Shown here one piece after another: positions 1 through 6,931 of a stretch of DNA of 12,277 bases; position 1 is the stretch's first letter; each line of letters opens with the position of its first letter. Under the pieces are notes generated by a model that searched no databases, had not been told where the DNA came from, and saw nothing but the letters and a program-made list of their open reading frames with translations. Position numbers and translations under genes: made by a program. The stretch comes from Gammaproteobacteria bacterium. Its GTDB lineage: Bacteria > Pseudomonadota > Gammaproteobacteria > GCA-002705445 > GCA-002716945. The stretch is taken from NCBI GenBank assembly GCA_002728355.1, contig PBXG01000012.1, positions 56,388-68,664 on the forward strand, written 5' to 3'.

Positions 1-306
1 GCAATAACTTTTTTAAAAAAATATACGGATAAGCTCATTGTTACGCTTGGAAGAAAAGGTGTTGTGTATATAGATAATCATAATATGCTAAAAATCGATG
101 GGCATGATGTTCAATCAAAAGACTTCACTGGTGCTGGCGATATGTTCTTGGGTGCCTTCATGCATATGTTTGATGAGGATAAAAATAATATTAATGAATC
201 ACTCACATTTGCAAATTTGTGTGCTTCAAAAATTATACAAGTTTATGGTGCAAAATTTGATGATAAGTCTGAATATCAAACACTAATCAATAGATTTAAT
301 AATTGA
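1..306 (+). CDS. PfkB-family sugar/nucleoside kinase, 3' part (adenosine-kinase-like)
   Basis: Open from base 1 in frame 1 to a TGA at 304-306, giving the last 101 residues; the start lies outside the window. Family members phosphorylate sugars or nucleosides with ATP in the cytoplasm. The diagnostic PfkB signature is DFTGAGDMFLGAF, encoded at 121-159, with the catalytic-base Asp codon at 139-141. The usual DTxGAGD has Phe in place of the first Thr. Upstream, the segment IVTLGRKGVVY (34-69) matches the strand and turn that precede the signature in this family. The ending, with FANLCASKIIQVYGA, resembles the bacterial adenosine-kinase-like subgroup, where a helix ends in a 'xFG' turn. Substrate specificity cannot be decided because the lid and substrate-binding N-terminus are missing. 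The gene converges on pyrF and overlaps its 3' end by 24 bases, so no intrinsic terminator fits between them. Family assignment is firm; the adenosine-kinase subgroup is inference. Confidence 0.85.
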   Translation, partial: AITFLKKYTDKLIVTLGRKGVVYIDNHNMLKIDGHDVQSKDFTGAGDMFLGAFMHMFDEDKNNINESLTFANLCASKIIQVYGAKFDDKSEYQTLINRFNN

Positions 307-966
307 CTTAATAGTAGCATCTGGATTATCTGACTCTGTTACTGCTCTACCTAAAACTAAATAGCTAGCCCCTAATTTTACTGCATCTTGTGGAGTGAAT
401 GCTTGTTCATGATCATCTTTATTTTGATTAAGTCTAATTCCAGGTGTAACATATTGAAAATCATCATCAGATATTCCTATTTTCGAAATGTCCCCTGGAG
501 AACAAACTATCCCATCCATTCCACAATTATATGCTTTAAGCGCTAAATGATTAACAAGAGATGACCTTTCATTGAAATTGTATATGGAGAGATCATCATT
601 ATTGAGACTAGTCAATGCAGTAACTCCTATCAATTTACCAGAAGGATTGCTCTCATCTCTAGCTTTAAGAGCTGCTTTAATCATTCTCTCTCCTCCTTGA
701 ATATGAATGTTAAGCATCCATACACCTAAATCAAATGCAGCTCTACAAGCTTTATATACAGTTGTAGGTATGTCGTGAAACTTAAGATCCAAAAAAATTT
801 CAAAGTCTTGATTCTGTAGGTTTTTTATAATACTACCTCCGTATCTTGTAAAAAGTTGTTTACCAACTTTCAATCTACATTGAGTTGGATTGATTTGATT
901 GCACAGAGAATCTACATCGGTAATAGAATCATAGTCTAGAGCAATAATTATTTTTTTATCGAGCAT
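283..966 (-). CDS. pyrF: Orotidine 5'-phosphate decarboxylase
   Basis: Converts OMP to UMP, the last step of de novo pyrimidine synthesis, in the cytoplasm as a dimer. The 227-residue protein matches the usual length of about 230. Catalytic motifs are intact: LKVGK (32-36, Lys33), DLKFHDIP (60-67) with Asp60, Lys62 and Asp65, TPGIR (174-178), and LGRAVT (205-210) with the phosphate-binding Arg207. The reading frame extends upstream to 1017, but the ATG at 966 is preferred. Family members begin at about this point (short N-terminus before IIIALDYD), and the extra 17 residues would be encoded inside lapB. The start lies within the last codons of lapB (11-base overlap, 956-966), and a GAGG sits 12 bases upstream (979-982). 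It is probably the last gene of the gyrA-led run. Its 3' end overlaps the convergent kinase gene by 24 bases, so the transcripts of the two genes must be antisense at their ends. Confidence 0.97.
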   Translation of the reverse strand: MLDKKIIIALDYDSITDVDSLCNQINPTQCRLKVGKQLFTRYGGSIIKNLQNQDFEIFLDLKFHDIPTTVYKACRAAFDLGVWMLNIHIQGGERMIKAALKARDESNPSGKLIGVTALTSLNNDDLSIYNFNERSSLVNHLALKAYNCGMDGIVCSPGDISKIGISDDDFQYVTPGIRLNQNKDDHEQAFTPQDAVKLGASYLVLGRAVTESDNPDATIKSIIKSID

Positions 967-2128
967 TAAATGAATTTTCCTCAATGATGTCAATATTTGT
1001 CTTAGGAATCGCTTCATTCCAAGTATTACATTTAGGACATAACCAGTTAAGTATACTTGATTTATATCCGCAATTGTTACAAAAGAAATGGGTGTGATTA
1101 GAAAAAATAGTTTTAGATGATTGTATCAGATCATTGAATGATTGATTGCCACTAGTTTTATTTGCTATCGCAAAAGTATAATTAATAAGAAAGTTAGTAA
1201 CCTCATTATGATCTTTATGTTGCTGAATATAATAATTCGCTAGCTGATTATCTTTTTCATAAAACAAGAAAAGATATACATCGGGTATGAAAGGTAGATC
1301 GCTCTTCTTAGCAATATCTGTTATGGTTTTCATAATCATGCTGCTATTGTTATATCTTTTTGCTAACTCAATGATCTTGGATACAATGAATTTACAAAAT
1401 TTATAATTTTGATTAATTGCTAGATAGTAATATTGAGATGATGCATTAATATCGTTATGAGAATAGTATTTTGCAAGCTGAAGATTAGCCCTCATGCATG
1501 CAGGATCCGTCTTAATTGCTTTTTTAGACATAGTAACAGACTTCTCTACTTCAGAGTTTTTATAATACTCCGAAGACATCTCGCAATAATATTGTGAGAG
1601 AAGTACTTCTGGCTTATGGTTATTGATAGAGAGAGATTTTGATTTTTCTACCATTTTTAATGCATTACTCCAATCATTTGTGGACTCGTAGAGTTTTATA
1701 AGCTCTTCTTGACAAGAGTGTTTATACTTTGATATTTCAGATAAGTTTTTGAATATTTTCTCAGATCTATCATACAAACCAGCTGAATGAAAATCTTTTG
1801 CTAATTCATAAAGTGCCTGATTTTTTAGTTCACTTTCTAAAGTTGGCCTAGATAATAAATTTTGATGTATCAAAATAGCTTTATCAAACTCTCCTCTTTT
1901 CCTATAAAGTCCTCCAAGAGCTAAATGCGTTTCTACTGTTGAGCTGTCTACATCCATTAATGCAGTAAATATTTTGAAAGCTTTATCTTCTTCGTTATTT
2001 AATAAATAGTTTAAACCTCTGTAGTATTCCGCATTAAATATATTTTTTGTAACTTTTTGTTTAGGTTTTAAATAGATGTAAGTTATTATCAGTATTAATG
2101 CTGCAGTTGCAAGTAACGCATAAGTCAT
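956..2128 (-). CDS. lapB: LPS assembly protein LapB (YciM), TPR protein with rubredoxin-like zinc/metal domain
   Basis: LapB is an inner-membrane protein that controls LPS synthesis, in E. coli by promoting FtsH-dependent turnover of LpxC. The 390 residues match the E. coli length. In order there is a single N-terminal membrane anchor (about residues 2-20), then the conserved start of the cytoplasmic part with YYRGLNYLLN (35-44), and a long series of TPR-type helical repeats (about 35-330), including ETHLALGGLYRKRGEFDKA and HQNLL. The C-terminal rubredoxin-like knuckle has Cys350, Cys353, Cys364 and Cys367 (two CxxC pairs). The start overlaps the lapA stop by one base (TAATG), so the pair is probably translationally coupled. 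The lapA-lapB-pyrF order is common in Gammaproteobacteria and supports the call. All four metal ligands are kept despite an otherwise diverged sequence, which argues for retained function. Confidence 0.95.
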   Translation of the reverse strand: MTYALLATAALILIITYIYLKPKQKVTKNIFNAEYYRGLNYLLNNEEDKAFKIFTALMDVDSSTVETHLALGGLYRKRGEFDKAILIHQNLLSRPTLESELKNQALYELAKDFHSAGLYDRSEKIFKNLSEISKYKHSCQEELIKLYESTNDWSNALKMVEKSKSLSINNHKPEVLLSQYYCEMSSEYYKNSEVEKSVTMSKKAIKTDPACMRANLQLAKYYSHNDINASSQYYYLAINQNYKFCKFIVSKIIELAKRYNNSSMIMKTITDIAKKSDLPFIPDVYLFLFYEKDNQLANYYIQQHKDHNEVTNFLINYTFAIANKTSGNQSFNDLIQSSKTIFSNHTHFFCNNCGYKSSILNWLCPKCNTWNEAIPKTNIDIIEENSFNAR

Positions 2129-2421
2129 TAATGATCATCTCTAAGTGGATTTTTTCTCATACTATCAATTTCATCTTCTTTAATTTTAACTGTTTTTCTC
2201 AATGTTATATTCTCATGTTTATGCTTGATATATGCAGACAAGAAAAATAATAATGCCAGGAATGATCCCAGAAGAAAACTAATCAGGAGAAACATAGGAA
2301 TCGGAGCTGAATACTTCTGAAAGTGTAAATTTAGCTCAATTATCTCACTATTAAGCATCGAAATAGTAATTGATAGCGCTATGAATATTAGCGTGATTAA
2401 GAATATAATAATTCTAAACAT
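2128..2421 (-). CDS. lapA: Lipopolysaccharide assembly protein A domain protein (LapA/YciS)
   Basis: A 97-residue small inner-membrane protein. It has two hydrophobic segments (about residues 3-24 and 41-63) separated by a short periplasmic loop with NSEIIELNLHF. A basic, then charged, cytoplasmic tail (66-90) looks helical or coiled-coil. This is the architecture of LapA, the partner of LapB in LPS assembly; the family is normally about 100 residues. Primary sequence is weakly conserved in this family, so the call rests on topology, length, the family-typical ending of the first segment, and position directly before lapB (one-base TAATG overlap). There is no clear Shine-Dalgarno upstream. 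The ATG is preceded by ATCAATAT, the same eight bases that precede the gyrA start. Confidence 0.88.
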   Translation of the reverse strand: MFRIIIFLITLIFIALSITISMLNSEIIELNLHFQKYSAPIPMFLLISFLLGSFLALLFFLSAYIKHKHENITLRKTVKIKEDEIDSMRKNPLRDDH

Positions 2422-2468
2422 ATATTGATATATTATTCTATATAATCAACAAATTGAAGAAATAATGA

Positions 2469-2759
2469 TTAATTTTTATTATCTACTCTAGTCCTAAGTT
2501 CTTTGCTCGGCTTAAAGTGTACATTACTTCTCTTTTCCAGTGCCACATGTTCTCCCGTTTTTGGATTACGTGCAGTTCTGGAATTATAGTGGTGCAAAGA
2601 AAAAGTTCCAAAACCTCGAATTTCTATTCTCTTGCCAGTGTACAGAGAGCGTGATATGTATGATATTACTTTTTTAACAGAGTAATCTATGTCTGATATT
2701 GTTAGGGATTCTATTTTTTGATTTATTTGATTGATTATGTCAGATTTATTAATGATCAT
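2469..2759 (-). CDS. ihfB: Integration host factor subunit beta
   Basis: A 96-residue DNA-bending protein of the HU/IHF family. It pairs with IHF alpha (not in this window) to make sharp bends at sites used in transcription, replication and recombination. Sequence landmarks are RIEIRGFGTFSLH (44-56), the core of the beta domain, and the DNA-intercalating arm with ARNPKTG (63-69), Pro66 being the intercalating residue. The C-terminal HFKPSKELR (81-89) follows. The pattern fits the beta subunit rather than HU or IHF alpha, and the position directly after rpsA is the classic ihfB location. Only 14 bases separate it from the rpsA stop, with just a weak AGAAG-like ribosome binding site. A 47-base AT-rich gap separates it from lapA. 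Confidence 0.96.
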   Translation of the reverse strand: MIINKSDIINQINQKIESLTISDIDYSVKKVISYISRSLYTGKRIEIRGFGTFSLHHYNSRTARNPKTGEHVALEKRSNVHFKPSKELRTRVDNKN

Positions 2760-2773
2760 TTGGTACTTCTACT

Positions 2774-4090
2774 TTAATTGGAATCTAATTGTTTAATACC
2801 TAATGACACTCTCTCACGCTCTGCGTCTACAGATAATATTATTGTTTTAACTTGATCGCCTTTTTTATATTTTCTGAGCTCCTCTTCTTGGTTTTCACTT
2901 TTAGTAATATCTGTCACATGGATCAAACCATCTATACCACCATCTAATCCAACAAAAATACCGAAATCAGTCACAGACTTGATTTCGCTTTCAAGAATAT
3001 CTCCTTTATTGTGTTTCTCTTCAAAATTAACCCAAGGATTTTCTTGACACTGCTTAATGCTGAGTGAAACGCGTCTTTTTTCATCATCAATTTCTATAAC
3101 TTTAACTTCTACATCATCATTCAATGCAGCCACTTTGTTAGGATTTATGTTTTTGTTAGTCCAATTTAATTCAGATGTTCTCACTAATCCTTCAATGTTA
3201 TTTCCTAAATCTACAAAAACTCCATAATCTGCAATATTAGTAACTTTTCCTGTATATTTACTTCCGAGTTCGATTAAATCTTTAACTTTATCCCAAGGAT
3301 CTTCCTCTAACTGCTTCATACCAAGACTAACTCTGTTTTTGTCAGAATCATATTTTAAAACTTTCACATCAATTTCGTCACCTAGTTTTAGCACTTCGCT
3401 AGGATGATTTATCCTTCTCCATGAAATATCTGTTATATGGAGTAATCCATCTATCCCTCCTAAATCTATGAATGCCCCATAATCAGTTAAGTTTTTAATA
3501 AATCCTCTAACAACTTTACCTTCTGTATAGTTTGAAGCAACTTCCTCTGGTGTTGATATTTGATCTTGTAGTACAGCTTTTCTTGATAATACGATATTAT
3601 TCCTTACCTTATCCATTTTTATAATTTTAAAATCAAGCGTTTTACCATCAATATAATCCACTTCTTTATTAGGTCTTATATCAACGAGAGAGCCAGGCAA
3701 GAAGGCTTTGACGTTCATCAATTCGACAGTAAATCCACCCTTAACCTTACCGCATACTTTGCCTTTAATGATTTCTTGAGATTGTTGGATTTTTTCTAAT
3801 TCATTCCAAACTTTAGTTCTTTTGGCTTTTTCTCTAGATAGAATTGTTTCACCATATCCATCTTCTATAATATCTAGTACAACTTCTACAGTATCACCTA
3901 CTGAGATTTCAAGTTCGCCATCTGAACTAGTAAATTGATTTCTAGGAATTATACCCTCAGATTTGAGTCCCGCGCTTATAACAACAAAATCTTCTTTTAT
4001 ATCGATAACCGTAGCACTGACAATACTTCCTGGTGTCATATCAATATCTTTGACACTCTCCTGAAAAAGTGATTCAAACTCTGACTGCAT
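2774..4090 (-). CDS. rpsA: 30S ribosomal protein S1, five-domain form
   Basis: S1 binds mRNA on the 30S subunit and helps initiate translation, notably on leaders with weak Shine-Dalgarno sequences. Five S1 (OB-fold) domains can be traced at about residues 20-87, 107-171, 190-259, 277-346 and 364-434. The first two are the diverged ribosome-docking type. The last three carry the RNA-binding pattern (DYGAF, DYGVF and DFGIF, each ending in a 'RVSL' strand). The protein has 438 residues, against about 557 in E. coli. It stops cleanly after domain five (GIKQL plus three residues), so the sixth domain and the C-terminal tail are absent. The start is supported by TGAGGA at 4101-4106, ten bases upstream of the ATG. 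The 35-base gap after cmk could hold part of the autoregulatory leader known in E. coli, but I see no distinctive structure. Confidence 0.96.
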   Translation of the reverse strand: MQSEFESLFQESVKDIDMTPGSIVSATVIDIKEDFVVISAGLKSEGIIPRNQFTSSDGELEISVGDTVEVVLDIIEDGYGETILSREKAKRTKVWNELEKIQQSQEIIKGKVCGKVKGGFTVELMNVKAFLPGSLVDIRPNKEVDYIDGKTLDFKIIKMDKVRNNIVLSRKAVLQDQISTPEEVASNYTEGKVVRGFIKNLTDYGAFIDLGGIDGLLHITDISWRRINHPSEVLKLGDEIDVKVLKYDSDKNRVSLGMKQLEEDPWDKVKDLIELGSKYTGKVTNIADYGVFVDLGNNIEGLVRTSELNWTNKNINPNKVAALNDDVEVKVIEIDDEKRRVSLSIKQCQENPWVNFEEKHNKGDILESEIKSVTDFGIFVGLDGGIDGLIHVTDITKSENQEEELRKYKKGDQVKTIILSVDAERERVSLGIKQLDSN

Positions 4091-4100
4091 TAAAATATTT

Positions 4101-4106
4101 TCCTCA
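4101..4106 (-). promoter_or_regulatory. Ribosome binding site of rpsA
   Basis: TGAGGA on the minus strand lies ten bases before the rpsA ATG (4090), in the 35-base gap after cmk. E. coli rpsA lacks a good Shine-Dalgarno and relies on leader structure, so a fairly canonical site here is a modest difference. Confidence 0.6.
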
Positions 4107-4125
4107 TACTAAATAATCAAGCAAT

Positions 4126-4788
4126 TCATATATTATACAATTCAAGGATTTTATCAAGGATTGTCTCAAGATTTAGATCAGTAGAGTCGATTATATGTGC
4201 ATCACTAGCTAATTTTAATGGCGATATATCTCGATTTTTATCACTATCATCTCTTTCAGCTATCTTATTTTGTATATCTGTTAGCTTAACATCCAAACCA
4301 GATGCGATTAATTCTCTGTATCTTCTCTCTGCTCTAACTTCAATACTTGCAGTCATAAATATTTTTAATTTTGCACCAGGAAAAACCTTTGTTCCCATAT
4401 CTCTTCCATTTGCAATTAAACCAGGCTTACTAACACAAGAATGTTGGAGCACCAATAAAGCCTCTCTGACGAGCGAATACTGCGATACAATTGATGCTTG
4501 TTGGCCTATATCTTCAGTATAAAGTTGATTGGTAATATCAATATTATTAAAATTTACTCTAAAATATTTTTCCTTGTCAGGTATTAGTTTAATTCTGCTA
4601 AGGATATCATTTATATCATGTGAAGAATCAAATTTCACATTTTCATTAACTTTTATATAGCCCATTGTTCTATAAAGAATGCCACTATCTAAAAAATAAA
4701 AACCGAGTTCTTTAGATAACATTTTAGAAATTGAAGTTTTGCCCGAACTAGCATCACCATCAATAGCTATCACAGGTACTTGAATCAT
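4126..4788 (-). CDS. cmk: Cytidylate kinase
   Basis: Phosphorylates CMP and dCMP to the diphosphates using ATP, recycling nucleotides for RNA and DNA synthesis. The 220 residues are near the typical 225. The P-loop GDASSGKT (11-18) is a valid Walker A, though it differs from the usual GPSGAGKG form. Further landmarks are the nucleotide-binding DSGILYR (34-40), GRDMGTKVFP (128-137), which is the most diagnostic Cmk motif, RAERRY (152-157), and the LID-region RDDSDKNRDISPL (179-191). The start overlaps the aroA stop by four bases (ATGA), and a GAGGT at 4798-4802 lies nine bases upstream, so both coupling and independent initiation are possible. The cmk-rpsA-ihfB neighbourhood is widespread in proteobacteria. 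Confidence 0.96.
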   Translation of the reverse strand: MIQVPVIAIDGDASSGKTSISKMLSKELGFYFLDSGILYRTMGYIKVNENVKFDSSHDINDILSRIKLIPDKEKYFRVNFNNIDITNQLYTEDIGQQASIVSQYSLVREALLVLQHSCVSKPGLIANGRDMGTKVFPGAKLKIFMTASIEVRAERRYRELIASGLDVKLTDIQNKIAERDDSDKNRDISPLKLASDAHIIDSTDLNLETILDKILELYNI

Positions 4789-6086
4789 ATCTCATAAACC
4801 TCAACATTTATCTTTCTCAGAGTATCAACAAAATTTGGAAATGAGGTTGCAATATTTTTAGTTTTTAATATCGTAATAGGTTTAGAGGAAATTATGCCTG
4901 AAATTGCGAATGACATCGCAACTCTATGATCGTCAAAACTATCCACAATACCACCATTTATTTGACCACCAATTATGCTAATACTTGATTCTGTGGACAA
5001 AACATCTATTCCTAACTCTCTTAGACCTTTTTCCATTGATAAAATTCTGTCACTTTCTTTATATCTAAGTTCTTCGATGTCACTTATAACAGATTTTCCA
5101 GAAGCACATGCGCATGCAATAAACAATATGGGTAATTCATCTATTAAAGAAGATATTATTTCTCCCGATATATTTATAGCTTTTAATTTACTATATGACA
5201 CAGATATATCAGCAATATTTTCATTACAATTAGTACGAAGATTTTTAAATTCTATCTGTCCACCCATCTTTTTTAAAATATTAATTAAACCAATTCTATA
5301 CTCATTAACACAAACATTTTTAATCAATACTTGTGAACCTTTCTTCAATAAAGCAGCAACTATAAAAAATGATGCAGAAGAAAAATCATTAGGAACTTCG
5401 ATATCTTTAGCAAATATATCCTTATTGCCGTAAAGTTTTATTCTGTTATCGTCAATTTTTATATCATAATTAAAATATTGTAATAGACGTTCGGTATGAT
5501 CTCGTGTCTTAATTTTTTCAATAATATTTGACTCGCCCTCAACAAATAATGAGGCTAGGATTAGACATGACTTAACTTGTGCGCTAGCTATTAGAATTTC
5601 CTCGTTACAACAGCTTCGTTCGACAGGCTTACTGAATTCTAAGGGCGGTTTATTCTCCCGACTTTGTATCACGGCTCCCATTTTTGTAAGAGGTTCAATT
5701 ATTCTCGCCATAGGCCTAGACTGTAAAGATGTATCACCAGTGATTATAGAGGTAAAATCTTGCATAGATAAAATACCTGATAACAAACGTATAAGCGTCC
5801 CAGAGTTGCCTGCTTCTAGATCCTTTTTTGGTTTCTTTAGTGACTTTAGACCTTTTGCATTAATAGTCAGGCTGTTATCCTCATGTATATCAATTGAGAC
5901 TCCAAGATTTTTCAAAATGCTGATAGTGTTTATGCAATCATCCGATTGAAGATAATTAGATATCTTGCAAATTCCATTTGATAATGCACCAATCATCAAT
6001 GCTCTGTGAGTAATTGACTTATCACCAGGAACTATTATTTCAACATTAAATTTCTCAGAGCCATTTATTATAAGATTTGAAGTCAT
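4785..6086 (-). CDS. aroA: 3-phosphoshikimate 1-carboxyvinyltransferase (EPSP synthase), class II type
   Basis: Joins phosphoenolpyruvate to shikimate-3-phosphate to form EPSP, the step before chorismate synthase. The 433 residues fit the family. Landmarks are GDKSITHR (21-28), GNSGTLIRLL (93-102), SRPMARI (123-129), SAQVKS (168-173), RDHTER (195-200), DELP (316-319), ELRYKESDR (339-347), DDHRVAM (385-391) and SFPNF (415-419). The SAQVK and RDHTE forms are those of class II enzymes, unlike E. coli AroA. In Pseudomonas this class II domain is fused behind TyrA. Here aroA is a separate gene that starts on the tyrA stop (TAATG, one-base overlap) with no clear Shine-Dalgarno, so it likely depends on translational coupling. 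Glyphosate sensitivity cannot be read with confidence; the glycine of the GNSG loop is kept. Confidence 0.96.
   Translation of the reverse strand: MTSNLIINGSEKFNVEIIVPGDKSITHRALMIGALSNGICKISNYLQSDDCINTISILKNLGVSIDIHEDNSLTINAKGLKSLKKPKKDLEAGNSGTLIRLLSGILSMQDFTSIITGDTSLQSRPMARIIEPLTKMGAVIQSRENKPPLEFSKPVERSCCNEEILIASAQVKSCLILASLFVEGESNIIEKIKTRDHTERLLQYFNYDIKIDDNRIKLYGNKDIFAKDIEVPNDFSSASFFIVAALLKKGSQVLIKNVCVNEYRIGLINILKKMGGQIEFKNLRTNCNENIADISVSYSKLKAINISGEIISSLIDELPILFIACACASGKSVISDIEELRYKESDRILSMEKGLRELGIDVLSTESSISIIGGQINGGIVDSFDDHRVAMSFAISGIISSKPITILKTKNIATSFPNFVDTLRKINVEVYEI
4798..4802 (-). promoter_or_regulatory. Ribosome binding site of cmk inside the aroA 3' end
   Basis: GAGGT on the minus strand lies nine bases before the cmk ATG (4788), within the final codons of aroA. 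It allows cmk to start independently even though the two genes share an ATGA overlap. Confidence 0.65.
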
Positions 6087-6931
6087 TATGAGTTAAGTTT
6101 TTTATGTATTTTTTCAATATATTTTTTTATCTCTGTTGATTTCCCATTTTTAACAATTTTTTTGAAATTTTTAATTTCATTTGTGAATTCATCGATAGAA
6201 TTTATGATGTTACTTTTGTTTAAGGATATTATACCCTCCCACATCTCTGAATCACTATTAGCCAATCTTGCAAAATCTCTAAATCCACCACCAGTATAGG
6301 AATCTATTTCTCCTTGAGGACATTTAGATAATATATTTTTTACTAAAACGAAAGAGGTAATATGCGGTAAATGACTTGTTAATGCCAATAACGAATCATG
6401 CTGTCTAGGTTTTATTGTTATACAATTACAGCCAATTTTTTTCCAAAAATTAGTAATTTCTTTTAATAAACCATTATTCTTATTGAATGGTGATATTAAT
6501 ACATACTGATTATTGTATAAGTTAGTTTGATAATTTCTTATTCCATATTTTTCACTTCCAGTTAATGGATGAGATCCGATGAAGCTTCTTCTTAGAGAAA
6601 CAGAGCAGTTATCTAGTGATGTGGTGATATTAGTCTTTATGCTACCAATATCTGATACTATGGCATTCCGAGAGATATTTTTATCAATTACTTTGAAAAT
6701 TTCGTCATATTTCTTTACAGGTGCGCAAATAATAATCAAATCTGATTTTTTTAATAAAGTAAATTGTTTGTCATCATAATCATCTATTAAAAGATTTTTT
6801 TTAGCAAATAATAAGGATTGTCTACACGTATCATATGCATAAACTTTTTTACAATTTTTTCCTCTTTTGATGGCATGTGCTAACGAGCCTCCCATCATAC
6901 CGAGACCAAAAATATAAATATTACGAAACAC
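6086..6931 (-). CDS. tyrA: Prephenate dehydrogenase (monofunctional)
   Basis: Oxidatively decarboxylates prephenate to 4-hydroxyphenylpyruvate with NAD(P), committing flux to tyrosine. The 281 residues form one dehydrogenase domain without a fused chorismate mutase or ACT domain. It has a Rossmann glycine motif GLGMMGGSL (9-17), SDIGSIK (93-99), SHPLTGSEKYG (120-130) with the catalytic-type His121, and SHLPH (186-190). GGGFRDFARLA (214-224) supplies the substrate-binding Arg218. The start codon is GTG: it overlaps the hisC stop by one base (TAGTG) and has an excellent ribosome binding site AAAGAGGA (6939-6946) seven bases upstream. The next Met codons lie inside the Rossmann motif, which rules them out. 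Lack of an ACT domain suggests no direct tyrosine feedback through such a domain (inference). Confidence 0.95.
   Translation of the reverse strand: MFRNIYIFGLGMMGGSLAHAIKRGKNCKKVYAYDTCRQSLLFAKKNLLIDDYDDKQFTLLKKSDLIIICAPVKKYDEIFKVIDKNISRNAIVSDIGSIKTNITTSLDNCSVSLRRSFIGSHPLTGSEKYGIRNYQTNLYNNQYVLISPFNKNNGLLKEITNFWKKIGCNCITIKPRQHDSLLALTSHLPHITSFVLVKNILSKCPQGEIDSYTGGGFRDFARLANSDSEMWEGIISLNKSNIINSIDEFTNEIKNFKKIVKNGKSTEIKKYIEKIHKKLNS

Noticed and set aside
967-1017. A longer pyrF beginning at 1017
   Set aside because: The extra residues are encoded inside lapB, do not match the family N-terminus, and the ATG at 966 gives the normal length and beginning.
4975-5433. A 152-codon open frame on the plus strand opposite aroA
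   Set aside because: It lies wholly antisense to a strongly conserved enzyme, has no recognisable motif, and arises easily from the codon pattern of the opposite strand. Similar short plus-strand frames opposite tyrA and gyrA were dropped for the same reason.
5783-5811. AroA as a glyphosate-insensitive enzyme because it is class II
   Set aside because: Class II motifs are present, but the glycine of the GNSG loop is kept and sequence class alone does not establish tolerance.
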